A stretch of 64,000 bases of DNA, taken from Protula sp. h YS-2021. Taxonomy: Eukaryota > Annelida > Polychaeta > Sabellida > Serpulidae. Position 1 is the first letter of the stretch; every line of letters starts with the position of its first letter. Both the position numbers and the translations under genes were made by a program. Of the stretch, positions 1 through 14,190 are shown piece after piece. Below the pieces are notes generated by a model. The model worked only from the letters and a program-made list of their open reading frames with translations, ran no database searches and had not been told where the DNA came from. The stretch lies in the NCBI GenBank assembly GCA_949752745.1, contig OX457027.1, positions 17,068,603 to 17,132,602 on the forward strand, given 5' to 3'.

Positions 1-17
1 ACAGCGACAGTTGGCCG

Positions 18-188
18 CTAGAGGGTGCTCGTCGTCATATCGCCGCCGTGCGTTTCCGGGTTGCGCATCAACGCACCATTGACTTCAAATTCGATCTCTT
101 CCTCGTCGCTGTCCGAGGCCTGCGTGCGCACCTCCTGGTACCACTGGTTCGCCAGTTTGTGGATGGATTTTCTTCCTTCTTTTGCTTC
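18..188 (-). CDS. SLC9A8: SLC9A8 exon 15 (C-terminus, stop)
   Basis: Acceptor attttatttacag|GAA, phase 0, stop TAG at 18-20. It encodes [20 protein letters not shown], then an acidic SDSDEEE stretch and a short tail. Human NHE8 has NKWYEEV and an acidic cluster at the same place. The 3' UTR and poly(A) site lie left of the window. Confidence 0.94.
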   Translation of the reverse strand, partial: EAKEGRKSIHKLANQWYQEVRTQASDSDEEEIEFEVNGALMRNPETHGGDMTTSTL

Positions 189-3100
189 CTGTAAATAAAA
201 TGCAACCACATGTGAAATATGCCACAGGGCTGCAATATAGGTTAGCTATTTGCTCACTCAACAATACTTTTTTCACAAGAAATTATCAACGCATAAATAC
301 ACTTACCCGACCGCCTTGTTTGGTGATCTTGCGGGTGTAGAAGGACTTACGGCAGAGCGTGTCTATCCGCAGAAAGCCCTTAACGGAAATATAACGTTAC
401 TCCCCCAAACTACCCTCCCGCTAGCTTGCCTGCTGTGTGCTCTTGCGGTTGTAGAAGAGCGTGTCTGTCTTTATGAAGCAATCCACGGAATATAACGTTA
501 CCCCCCTCCCCCACTACCCTCCACCCCTCTCGCTAACTTGCCTGCTGTGTAATCTTGCGGGTGAAGAAGGGCTTGAGGTAGAGCGTGTCTATCCGCATGA
601 AGCCCTTGACGGACGGCTGCTCCACGTGCACTTCGCCCTCCTCCTCCGTGTACTCCGAGAACTGTTCCGAATCCACGGCGTCTCCCTGCCAAAAGCACGC
701 CAGAGGGACATGAAGCGCAGCACGACGACATGTGACCAGTCCCCACACGCCACCAGGCGCCACACGTGACTCGGCGCCACACGTGACCCGCCACCACACG
801 TGATCCGCCGTCACACGTGACCCCCCCCCCCCCCCCGCCGCGCGTAACCCACCTCCACACGTGATCCGCCACCAGACGTGACCAGCCACACACGTGATCC
901 GCCGTCACACGTGACCCACCTACACACGTGATCCGCCGTCACACTTAACCCTCCACCACACGTGACCAGCCACCTCACGTAATCCGCCGTCACACGTGAC
1001 CCGCCACCACACGTGACCAGCCACCACACGTAATCCGCCGTCACACGTGACCCGCCGCCACACGTGACCCGTCACCACACGTGACCAGCCACCACACGTG
1101 ACCAGCCACACACGTGATCCGCCGTCACACGTGACCCACCACCACGCATGATCGGCCACCACACGTGACCCGCCACCACACGTGACCAGTCCCCACACGT
1201 GATCCGGCGCCACACGTGATCCGGCGCCACACGTAACCCGCCACCACACGTGACCAGCCACCACACGTGATCCGGCGCCACACGTAACCCCCCACCACAC
1301 GTGACCAGACACACACGTGATCCGCCGTCACACGTGATCCGCCGTCACACGTGACCCGCCACCACACGTGACCAGCCACCACACGTAATCCGCCGTCACA
1401 CGTGACCCGCCGCCACACGTGACCCGCCACCACACGTGACCAGCCACCACACGTAATCCGCCGTCACACGTGATCCGCCGTCACACGTGACCTGCCACCA
1501 CACGTGACCAGCCACCAGACGTAATCCGCCGCCACACGTAACCCGCCACCACACGTGACCAGCCACACACGTGATCCGCCGTCACACGTGATCCGCCGTC
1601 ACACGTGACCCGCCACCACACGTGACCAGCCACCACACGTGATCCGTCGTCACACGTAACCCCCCCCCCCGCCACATGTAACCCACCACCACACGTGCTA
1701 TTTATGGTGCCAGTGTACTGCCATTGTGACAGAGGAAGACACGCGGCATGTCGCACAAAGCTTACAGTGTTACGACCACTTGAAATTATGTGAGAACGTA
1801 AGCCTCACTACTCATTTCAACTTCCAGTGGAATGCAGAAAGAAGTTTGCCCAACGGAGTAGCATATTAAGTATATATTACTATGCATAAGTTACGAACAC
1901 ACTCACCATTTCTTTTGTTTTAGATAACGTGACATCTTTTCTTCGTCTGAACTTCTTTCGTTTATTTTTATTTATGAACTAGAAACAAAAGACAGAACAA
2001 CCATTGATTTATCATAAATAAAGCTACTTTCTTCAGAATTTTATCATTGTTATTTGATTGTTTCAAAGTAACTATGTGGATGGTATTTCACGATGCTATT
2101 TTCCTGTTTGCAAATTCTGAAACATGAATAAACTGTGACTGCGTCATTGATCTTTTCTGTAACATGTGCCGTTGATCTTTTCTGTAGCACGTGTCATTGA
2201 TCTTTTCTGTAACACGTGTCATTGATCTGTTCTGGAGCGGAGGGGTCTCCGAGGAGTCTGAGGAATGATGACAGGAAGAGGACAGACCTTCATGAGAGGG
2301 ACGGGGGAGCCTCTGAGGAGCAGTTTGGGGTTTGATGACAGGAGCAGGATAGACCGTCATGAGAGGGACGGGGGAGCCTCTGAGGAGCAGTTTGGGGTTT
2401 GATGACAGGAGCAGGATAGACCGTCATGACAGGGACGGGGGAGCCTCTGAGGAGCAGTTTGGGGTTTGATGACAGGAGCAGGATAGACCGTCATGAGAGG
2501 GACGGGGGAGCCTCTGAGGAGCAGTTTGGGGTTTGATGACATGAGCAGGATAGACCGTCATGAGAGGGACGGGGGAGCCTCTGAGGAGCAGTTTGGGGTT
2601 TGATGACAGGAGCAGGACAGACCGTCATGAGAGGGACGGGGGAGCCTCTGAGGAGCAGTTTGGGGTTTGATGACAGGAGCAGGATAGACCGTCATGGGTG
2701 GGACGGGGTGCCACGAGAGAGAGTTTGCGAGATTTTTGCGAATGCACAAAGAGAACAGACCTTCATGAGGGGTGCGGTGGAACTTTCATGGAGTTAGAAG
2801 GACGAGGGCAAGAAGAGGACAGACCTTCATTAGTGAGACGGTAGGGCTTCCGACAAAGAATTTACGAGATGAGGACAGGAAGAGGGCAGATCTTCATGAG
2901 GGGTGCGGTGGAACCTCCGAGGAGTTCGAGGGATTAGGACAAGAAGGGGACAGACCTTCATGAGTGGGACGGTGGGACCTCCCAGAAAGAGTTTGCAAGA
3001 TGAGGACAGGAATAGGGCAGACCTTCATGAGGGGTGCAGTAGAACCTCCGAGTATAAGCACGGTGAACAGGACGATGATGAGCGTGGTGGTGACCAGCAC

Positions 3101-6100
3101 GTGGTGCGTGTCCTTGTCAAACTCCAAATGTAGGCTCAGCGCAAACGCAATGGCGCCGCGCAGACCTGAAAACCAGCACACGCCACAAATCAGCCGCGCT
3201 ATCCGCGCCCATAGATCACAACTGTTCCACCCCAAATGTGAGAAACTTCACTACATTCTCCATTTCATACAAGACCTATAATATTACTTTTTCTTGAAGC
3301 ATTTTTTTTAAATCTATCTTTTGTCAAGATTACGAAATCGGGCTGCTGTGTTTTTAAAGCTAACAAAAAATAAAGAGCCAAAAACAAAGAAGTTTGGATT
3401 CCTACGTGTTCTTTTAACGATGCTATGTCCATGAACTAGAGTGTTTGGCAAAGTGCAAGGCTAAACCGAGGACTTACCACTGAACCACATCACGAGTTGC
3501 ATTTGTGGTGTTATTTTGTGCTCGCGAAAATAATTCGCAATAAAAGACAATGGATAAATATTGGCTGCTCTACCAATCAAAATTAGAACCTGTAAATACA
3601 AAATTGTCCATTGACAATGACAATGTTCCCAAACGCTGATGTTAAAAATTTATGACATTTAAGTATAACCTGTAACCCAAATATCAAGACACAAAGGGTG
3701 GCGTCAGTCAAGATATTAATAAAAAAAATGGTTTATCGCCAATATATTCACCAACCTTTGGCGAATCGCCAAAAAAGTAATAGTAACGTGTTTCGGCCAA
3801 TTCTTTCGTATCGCCAAAACAAAAATGAACAAGTATATCAGTGAAACTGATCACAGTCACTCGCCGAAAGATATCTGAATGTACACTCCTTCGATCAAAA
3901 GCTTAATGAAAAATCGCACGTAAAAAGCAGGAGGATGGTGGACGGAATTTTAGTCAGCGAACAAAAGTGGAAGCATCGTGCCTCCACAAACAAAAATTTT
4001 GCTCATGTTGGAAGTTTCACAGTTTCGTCAATTTTTGATCAAATCCAAAAACAATTTCACGTCGCACAATCGCAATAATATATTCCTTCGCTCCATAAAA
4101 ACTCAAAAGGCTGCTGTGCAGAATAACAGAAATTTCGCGTACAAAAATGCCCCCACGGTACCCCCACATACAAAAAATTTGGTCAAGTTTGAAGTTTCGC
4201 AGTTTCGTCAATTTTTGGTCAAATTCAAAAATAACCCCAGGTTGCACAATTAAAACATATGTTATTACTTCCCACAAAAAAATCAAAAGCCTGCGATTAA
4301 AGGTGAGTGAGAAATCGCGCATACAAAAGTGGGGGCATCGTACCCCAACAAACAAAAAATTTGGTCAACTTTGAAGTTTCACAGTTTCGTCAATTTTTGA
4401 TCACATTAAAAAACAACCCCAGATCGCACAACTACAACATATGTCATTACTTCCCACAAAAACTCAAAAGCCTGCGGTTAAAGGTGATGCGGCGGAGGGG
4501 GACTAAAAGTAATAGCGCAAAGTGCATATATACAACTACCTTCCATTAAAATTTAGGACGTTTCCATTTAAATCGCAGGAGAAGGTACGTTTTAAGGAAA
4601 ATTGTTTCTGGCCAATAATTCCACGAATTTCATTCGAATCACGAAAAAAAATCGTAACAGCCAGGTGGGTACTAAAGCCTGTCACCTTAAATAAGAATTT
4701 CAAAGGATTAAGGCCAAATACCTAGAGCCAGTTGCGTTTTCAATAATATTTTACAAAAAAGTTATAGCCAGATAGGTACTGATTTCAGCTTCCATAATTC
4801 AAAATTTTAAGAAGGTGACATGATATTCCTAGCGTTAGTAACGATGCTAGTAAGAAGTGGTTTTTCTCTAATATTTCCGCCATTTTTTCCGAATTACGCA
4901 AAACCGCAATAACCAGGCAAGCAAAAATGACCACTACCTTTAATGAAAATTCCAAGATAGTAAGGCCATTTCTGTGGTGTGAGTTAAGATTTAAGGGAAG
5001 TCTTTCCGCTAATTTTTGGTCAATCACCAAAAATTAACGGACAGGAGTCACAGGACCCAGTAAGTTCTGCTACCTGTGCGTAAAGTTTCAAGACAACAAG
5101 GCTAGTTTTACGAAAAAAATCGTTTTGTCGCCAATATTTCGACCAAGTTTTGGAGAGTAGCAAAATAATAATAATAATAATAATACTAATAATAGCCAGG
5201 TGGACACTTGTGTGCACGTTTTCATTGAAACCATACGAGGATATACGCTTTAATTGCGTTTTGACCAATTTGACCAATTTCCGCCAATTTTTGGCGAATT
5301 ACCAAAAAAGTAATAGCCAGGTAGGTAGTGATATGTGCCCCTATTACACAAAATTACAAGGCAATAAGGTTATTTTCCTGGCGTTAGTTGACAATTTTCA
5401 GAAACAATGCTTCCCCCCCCCCCCCAATATTTCGGCCAATTTTTGGCGAAACACAAAGAAAACAAAGAGAAACAATTGCAAAGCAGGTTCGAACATCAGC
5501 ATCCCTAATTCAAAATTTTAAGGAGGTAAGATTATATAACTCGCTTTAGTTGAGATTTTAGTACGAAATTGGTTTTTCGCCAATATTTCTCGCCAATTTT
5601 TTCCGAATTACGAAAGACAGCAAGAGCCAGATAAGTTACCAATGATGGCTATCTTTATCCAAAATTGGAAGGCAGTAATAGGCAATTAGGTAGTAGTGTC
5701 TGCTACTCTTACTTAAATTTACAATGGAATGATCTCATTTTCGCCGATTTTTTGGCCAATCACCAAAAAAGTAATAGCCAGTGAGATGATATTGCCTGCT
5801 ATTTTTCCTTAAAATTTCAAGACAGTAAGACTGATTTTACTGATTTTTTTTTCTTTTAGTTTTTCGCCAAAAGTTTTACCAATTTTTGGCCAATCACAAC
5901 ATATTGTAACAGCTAGCTAAACAGCTGGTGTCTGCTACTGTTACTTAAAATTGAAATGCAATGATCTTATTTTTCTGGATTTCGTTGAGATTTTACTACA
6001 ACTTTTTTGGCTTTTCGCCAAGATTTTTCGGCCAAACACCCAAAAAAGTAATAGCCAGTAAGGTGATATTGCCTGCTACCTTCGTTTTAAATTTCGAGAC

Positions 6101-9100
6101 TATTTTCCCAAAGTTGGCTAAGATTTTACAGTTTTTTTTAGTTTATTCGCCAATTTTTTACCAATCCCCAAAAATTGTAACAATAGAAAGGTATGAAGCC
6201 TGCCACCGTTACTTAAAATTTAAAGACAGTCAGACTATTCCTATGGGGTTTGTCAAGATTTTACTGAAAATATTTTTGGTTTTTCGCCAAAATTTCCGCC
6301 ATATTTTTGGCCAATCACTAAAAAAATTAATAACCAGGTATTTAGTAACGGCTGCTACCTTCACCTAAATTTTCAAGACAATAAGACTATATTCCTAGAG
6401 TTAGTTATGATTTAACAAAAAAAAAAAAAAAAAAAAGTTTTTCGCCAATATTTCCGCTATTTTTTGCTGAATCATCAAAACAAGTCACAAATAGTGGACA
6501 CCTATGAACCCTACCTTCCACCAAAATTGTAGAATGTTTCCATGAAAACCGTAGCAGATACGTTTTACAGAAAATTGGTTTTTGGCTAATATTTCTGCCA
6601 GTTTTTGGTGAATTGCCAAAAAAAGTAATAACCACTTATTTAATAATGTATGCCACTGTTGCTTAAAATTACAAGGCAATGAGGATATTTTCTCGGAGTT
6701 CGTTAAGATTTACACCGAATTTTTGGCCAATCACCAAAAAAAAAAAAAGAAGTAATAGCCAGATAGGTAGTAACGCTTGCAGTGCTGCTAGTACGTTTTT
6801 AAAAAAAAAGTATATTTTCACCGAAAAAAAGTATTCAAAAGTTGAAAAAAAAAAGTATTAAAAAAGTATGCAATAAAACGCATTACTAGCTTTATGAAAG
6901 TACTTCAAGGTTAACTTATTGAGTAAAAATACTTATTACTTCGACACAATCTTGTTTTGTCCGAGTCAAATTTTCCTGAAGCAACAACTTCTGGTTGGTC
7001 CAGTCCGTGGTTTTGTCCCTTACCAGGTGAGTCCACCCAGTGCGCATGTTTATTTAACTTGTGTTAATATGCGGCTCTTCTATGGACCAGTGCGAAAATA
7101 ACATTATTTTCAAATTTTTCTGAAGCAACAACTTCTGGTTGGTCCAGTCCGTGGTTTTGTCCCTAAGCAGGTGAGTTCACCCAGTGCGCATGTTTATTTA
7201 ACTTGTGTTAATATGCGGCTCTTCTATGGACCAGTGCGCATGTTTATTCAACTTGTATTGATGCCCGGTTCGCAGTTCAGACCAGTGTGCATGTTTATTT
7301 AGCGTATGTTGATGCACAATTTGCATTTCGGACCAGTGTACATGTTTATTAACTTGCGTCGATGCCCGGTTCGCATTTCGGACAAGTGGGCATGTCTTTT
7401 CAACTTGCGTTGATGAGTGGTCCGCATTTCGGACTAGTGCGAATGATTACTTGTGTTGATGCGCGGTTTGCATTTCTAACCAGTGTGTTTGTTTATTTAG
7501 CTTGTGTTGATGCGCGGTTCGCATTTCCCACCAGTGCGCTTGTTTATTAAACTTGTGTTGATGCGTGGTTCGCATTTTGGACCAGTACGCATATTCATTT
7601 AACTTGTGTTGATGCTCGGTACTTATTTTGGACCAGTGCAAATGTTTATTTAACTTGCGCTGATGTGCGGTTCGTAATTCGGACCAGTGTGCATGTTTAT
7701 TTAAGTTGCGTTGATATCCGGTTCGCATTTCGGACCAGTGTACCTGTTTCTTTAGGTTGCGTTGATGTGCGGTTCGCATTTCGGACCAGTGCGCAGGTTT
7801 ATTTAAGTCCCGTCGATGCCCGACTCTTATGTCTATTCAACTTGCGTCGGTTCGTGGTTCTTTCTTCGGACCATTGCGCATGCGCATATTTAACTTGCGA
7901 TGATGTGAGGTTCTCATTTCAGACCACTGCGCATGTCTATTCAACTTGCAACAAGCTATTATTTAAAATAAGAATATGTTAAGCAAATAAGAAATATTAT
8001 TTTTTTTAGCGCAATTACTTGTTTCCTGCGTTATGATAAATTTTTTAAAGTAACACCTTGAGTGAAAGTGATGTGCCAGAATAGCCTACTCAATTTTGTA
8101 GTCGTATATACACGGAATATACGACATTTAAATGTTCGGTCGTATATGCACGGAATATACGACTTTTCAAATTGCCGTCGTATATACACGGAATATACGA
8201 CTTTCAGTGCTCGGTAGTATATACACGAAATATACAACTTTCAATGTTCAGCAGTATATATGCATGGAATATACGACTTTTCAAATTGCGGTCGTATATA
8301 CACGGAATATACAACTTTTCAAATTTATAACATCACTTTTTTAATCTGAGGAAGTGAGTATACACATAAGAAAGGTTATAAGACTTATAACTTTTAAAAA
8401 ATATGAAGAAATCAATTTTCCTAAACTTTATTAGCAAACAAAGTCAAATTGATAGGTACAACATTATATACTAATCGGTTTATCGTGTTTGTGGTTTGTA
8501 AAATGATGTTAAGTGTAATTTTAAAAATTACTGCACAAACACTGGAGTGAATAATTCTATACTTCAGTGATCTTGATATTGCACAAGTAAGCGCCTAATA
8601 CGTTCTGGACTTTTTTTGCGCTGGTGTCAACATAAACAACGCTAGCAACACAGTCGTAACCCTCCACGACCCGAACTAGTTCACTTCGTTACCAGTACTT
8701 TTACCCCTAAACACTACTTTGAAATATATAAAACTTTAACAATTATTTTAATACCAACTTTCTGATATTTCACCAATAACTACATTCAAAACACTTGCGT
8801 TGATGAGTGGTCCGCATTTCGGACTAGTGCGAATGATTACTTGTGTTGATGCGCGGTTTGCATTTCGGACCAATGCGCATGTTTACTCAACTTGCGTTGA
8901 TGCGCAGTTCTTATTTCAGACCAATGCGCATGTCTGTTTAACTTGCGATGATGCACAGTTTTTGGACCAGTGCGTATGTTGCTTACGGTTGCGTTGATTA
9001 GAGGTTCGCATTTCGGACCAGTGCACATGTTTATTTAACTTGCGTTGATGTGCGGTTCGCATTTCGAACCACTGCGCATGTTTATTTAACTTGCATTGAT

Positions 9101-12100
9101 ATGCGGTTCGCAATTCGGGCCAGTGCGCATGTTTATTTCATTTGCGTTGATGCGCGGTGCTTATTTGGGACCAGTGCCTATATTTACTTGAATTCCGTCG
9201 ATGCCCGGTTCTTATTTCGGACTAGTGCGCATGTTTATTCAACTTGCGTCGATGCGCGGCTCTTATTTCAGACCAGTCCGCATGTTTATTTAACTTGCGT
9301 TGCTACGGGGTTCGCATTTCGGACCGCTGCGCATGTTTATGTACCTTGCGTCCATGCGCGGTTGTTATTTCGGACTAGTGCGCAAGTTCATTTAACTTGC
9401 GTCGATGCGCTGTAGGAGGAGTTTCGTTTTTTTTATAATTCCGAAAAAAAAAAAAAAAATTTCCATTTCACTCAAAAAGCACAAGACCTATGCATGACCC
9501 CCTAGAGACGGCTCATACCAAAAATAAATGAGATCTGATAAAAACTGTAGGACGAAATGCATCTTGAGTCTTTTTCTTCAAACATTTTCTGATCGACTCA
9601 AAAAGCACAAGCCATATTCACGAACGCCTAAAGCATATCTCACACCTAAAATAAATGATATCGGATCAAAACTGTGGAAGAAGATGCATTTTGAGGTATT
9701 CTCTTCAAAAATTCGACCAAAAATTAAAAATTTCCCAAACTGAGTCAAAAAGCACTAGCCTTATGCGTGACCCATCTAGAGATGCTTCACACCAAGAATA
9801 AATGAAATCCGATAAAAACTGTAGGGGGAAGTGTATTTTGAGGTTTTCTCTTCAAAAATTCCCCCCAAAATACAAAAATAGTCCGATCAAATTAAAAAGC
9901 ACAAGTCGTATGCATGACCCACTTAAGAGGCCTCACACCAAAAATAAATGAAATCGGATAAAAAATTAAGGAAAGGCATTTTAAAGTTTTTTCTTCAAAA
10001 ATTCCCCAAAAATACAAAAAATGATCTATCCACTAAAAGGTATAAGCCGTATGTAAGACCAACCTAGAATGCCTCATACCAAAAATAAATGAAATCGGAC
10101 AAAAACTACAGGAGGACGGGCATTTTGAAGGTTTCTCTTCAAAAATCCCCCCAAAAATACAATAACTGTCCGCTCCACTACAAAAGCGCAAATCATATGC
10201 ATGACCCATCTAGGATGATTCATACCAAAAATAAATGAAATCGGATAACAAGTTTGTCCAAGGACAAAGTCCCAGCTTACGAAAAGCAATAAAACCAACT
10301 CCAGCGTGCATGAGCAAGGGAATTTTCCTGAAAAATTTGGCTTCAAAAGATGAGACGGCAAAGAGCTAGCCCAATCATTAATTTAGCACCGGGCCAGAAC
10401 ATAGACCGATAAATGCATACAAAGATTTCTTTCCCAGAAAAATGGGAAACAGATTTTTTTGTATCTCTGGTAGACAGGATAGTCTGCCATAGATACCTTC
10501 AAACAACGCTCGCATTTCGGACCAGTGCGCATATTTATGTAACTTGCCTTGATGTGCGGTTCTTATTCAGACAAGTGCGCATGTTTATTTAATTTTGCGT
10601 AGATGCGCGGTTCCCATTTTGGAACAGTGCACATGTTTATTTAACTTCCGTTGATGTGCGGTTCGCATTTCTGACGAGGGCCCATGTTTTTTTTTCACCT
10701 ATTGTGGATGTGCGGCTCTTATTTCGGATCAGTGCGCACGTTTATTTACCTTGTGTTGATGTGCGGTTCGCATTTCGGACCCGTTTGCATGTTTATTTAA
10801 CTTGCGTTGATGAACGGTGCTTATTTTGGACGTGTGCCTATGTTTATTTAACTTGCGTTGGTGCGCGGTTTGCATTTTGGACCAGTGTGCATGTTTATTT
10901 AACTTGCGTTGATGAGCAGTTCGAATTTCGGATCATTACGCATGTTTATTTAACTTGAGTTAATGCGCGGTTCGAATTTCGGACCAGTGCGCATGTTTAT
11001 TTAACTTGCGTTGATGCAAGGTGCTTATTTTGGACCAGTGCAAATGTTTATTTAACTTGCGTTGGAGCGTGGTTCGCATTTCGAACTACTGCGCATGTCT
11101 ATTTAACTTGCGTTGATGCGCGGTGCTTATTTTAGACCAGTGCAAATGTTTATTTAACTTACGTTGGCGCGTGGTTCGCATTTCGAACCACTGCGTATGT
11201 TTATTTAACGTGCGTCGATGCGCGGTTCCTATTTCAGGCCAATGCGCATATTTCTTTAACTTGAGTTGATGCGCGGTTCTTATTCTGGGCCAGTGCGCAT
11301 GTTTATTTAATTTGCGTTGATGCGCAGTTCTTATTTTGAATAGTGCGCATGTTATTTAAGTTGCGTTAATGGGCAGTTCGCATTTCGACATAGTGCGCAT
11401 GTTTATTTAACTTGCGTTGATGCAAGGTGCTTATTTTGGTCCAGTGTGCTTGCTTATTTAGCTTGTGTTGCTGTGCGGTTCGCATTTCGGACCAGCGCGC
11501 ATGTTTTTTTTTAACTTGTGTTGATGTATGGTTCGCATTTTGGACCATTGCGCATATTTATTTAACTTGTGTTGATGATCGGTACTTATTTTTGACCGGT
11601 GCAAATGTTTATTTAACTTACGCTTTTGTGCGGTTCGCAATTCGGACCAGTGTGCATGTTTATTTAATTTGCGTTGATATCCGGTTCGCATTTCGGACCA
11701 GTATACCTGTTTCTTTAGGTTGCGTTGATGCGCAGTTCGCATTTTGGGACAAGTGCGCAGGTTCATTTAACTTGCGTTGACGCGCGATTTGCGTTTCGGA
11801 CCAGAACGCATTTTTATTTAAGTCCCGTCGATGTCCGACTCTTATGTCTATTCCACTTGCGTCGATTCATGGTTCTTTCTTCGGACCACTGCGCATGTTT
11901 ATTTAACTTGCGTTGATGCGCGGTTCTCATTTCAGACCACTGCGCATGACTATTCAACTTGCGTCGATGCGTGGTTCTTTTTTCCGGACAAGTGCGCATG
12001 TTTCTTTAACTTGCATTGATGTGCGGTGCTTATTTTGGACCGGATCGCATGTTTATTTAACTTCCGTCGATGCGCGCTTCGCATTTCAGGCCATTGCCCA

Positions 12101-14151
12101 TGTTTATTTAACTTGTGTTGATGCGTGGTTCTCATTTCAGAGCAGTGCGCATATTTATTTAACTTGCGTTGATGCGCCGTTCGCATTTCGGACCACTGCG
12201 CATGTTAATTTAATTTGCCTCGATGTGCGGTTCGCATTTCGGACCAGTGCGCATGTTTCTTTAGGCTGCGTTGATGCGCGGTTCGCATTTCAGACCACTG
12301 CGCATGTCTATTCAACTTACGTCGAAGCGTAGTTCTTTTTTTCGGACCAGTGCGCATGTTTATTTAACCTGCGTTGATGCGCGGTGCTTATTTTGGACCA
12401 GTTCGCATCTTTATTTATCTTCCGTCGATGCGCAGTTAACATTTCGGACCAATGCGCATGTTTATTTAACTTGCATCGATGCGGAGTACTTAATTTGGAC
12501 TACTGCGAATGTTTCTTTAACTTGCGCCGATGTGCGGTTGTTAAATCTGACTACTGCGCAAGTTTATTTAACTTGCGTTTATGCGCTGGAGGAGGAGATT
12601 CATTTAATTTTTTTTCAACTTGCGTTGATGCAAGGTGCTTATTTTGGTTTATTTAACTTGCGTTTATGCGCTGGAGGAGGAGATTCATTTAATTTTTTTT
12701 TCAAAAATTCCGAAAAAATTCAAAAGTTTTCCAATTCACTCAAAAAGCACAAGCCGTATGCATGACCCCCTAGAGACGGCTCATATCGAAAATAAATTAA
12801 ATCTGATAAAAACTGTAGGAGGAAATGCATTTTGAATTTTTTTCTTCAAAAATTCTCTCATCGACTGAAAAAGACAGGCCATATTCACGACACCCTAAGC
12901 ATGCCTCAGCCCAAAAATAAAAGATGTTTGATCAAAACTGCCGGAGAAAATGCATTTTGAGGTATTTTCATCAAAAATTCCCCCCGAAATCAAAAATTCC
13001 CAAGTCGAGTCAAACAGCACAAGCCGTATGCGAGACCTACCTAAGGATGCCTCATAGCCAAAATAAATGAAATCGGATAAAAACTGTAGGAGGAAATGCA
13101 TTTTGAAGTTTTTCTTCAAAAATTCCCAAAAAATACAGAAATTGTCGGATCGACTAAAAAGCGCAAGTCGTATTCTCAACCCCTTAGGGATGCCTCAAAC
13201 CCAAAAAAAAAAAAAAAAAAAAAAGGTTCAAAACTGTAGGTGGAAATGCATTTTCAAGTTTTTTTCTTCAAAAACTCCCTAAAAATACAAAAATTGCCCG
13301 ATGGACTAAAAAGCACAAGCCGTATGCACTCATACCAAAAATAAATGTCGTATTCTCAACCCCTTAGGGATGCCTCAAACCCCCCCCCCCCAAAAAAGGT
13401 TCAAAACTGTAGCGGGAAATGCATTTTGAAGTTTTTTTCTTCAAAAACTCCCTAAAAATACAAAAATTGCCCGATCGACTAAAAAGCACAAGCCGTATGC
13501 ACTCACACCAAAAATAAATGACATCGAATCAAAATTGTAGGGGTAGATGCATTTTGAATTATTTTCGAAATTTTTGCTTAAAAAATTCCCCAAAAATATA
13601 AACTAAAAAAGCATAAGCCGTATGCACGAACCTTCAGGGGTGCCTCATACCAAAAATAAATGACATCGGGTCCAAAATGTAAGAGGAGATGCATTTTAAA
13701 ATTTCTTCAAAAAATCCCCAAAAATTCAAAAATCACCCGATCGACTAAAAAAGCACAAGTCGTATGCACGACCGCTTGGGAAATCCTCACACCAAAAATA
13801 AATGACATCGAATCAAAATTGTAGGAGTAGATGCATTTTTTTCAAAATTTTTGCTTAAAAAAATCCCCAAAAATACAAAAATTGTCCGATCGACTAAAAA
13901 AGCACAAGCCGTATGCACGACCCTTTAGGGGTGCCTCATACCAAAAATAAATGACATCATGTCAAAAATGTAGGAGGAGATACATTTTTAATTTTTTTCT
14001 TTAAAAATTCGCCAAAAATTCAAAAATCACCCCATCGACTAGAAAAGCACAAGCCGTATGCACGACCCCTTAGGGATGCCTCACACCAAAAATAAATGAC
14101 ATCGGCTCAGAATTGTAGGAGGAGATGCATTTTGAAACAAAGTTTACAGCG

Positions 14152-14190
<39 letters not shown>

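Noticed and set aside
498..1756. Several open frames on the minus strand rich in VTADHVW/GGGSRV repeats
   Set aside because: They are translations of the 17-bp CACGTG minisatellite; the same periodicity shows in more than one frame and no start or domain supports them.
7362..12765. Many open frames with 17-residue repeats ([11 protein letters not shown]..., [17 protein letters not shown]...) on both strands
   Set aside because: The 51-bp satellite has a period divisible by three, which keeps frames open on both strands; no start context or domain.
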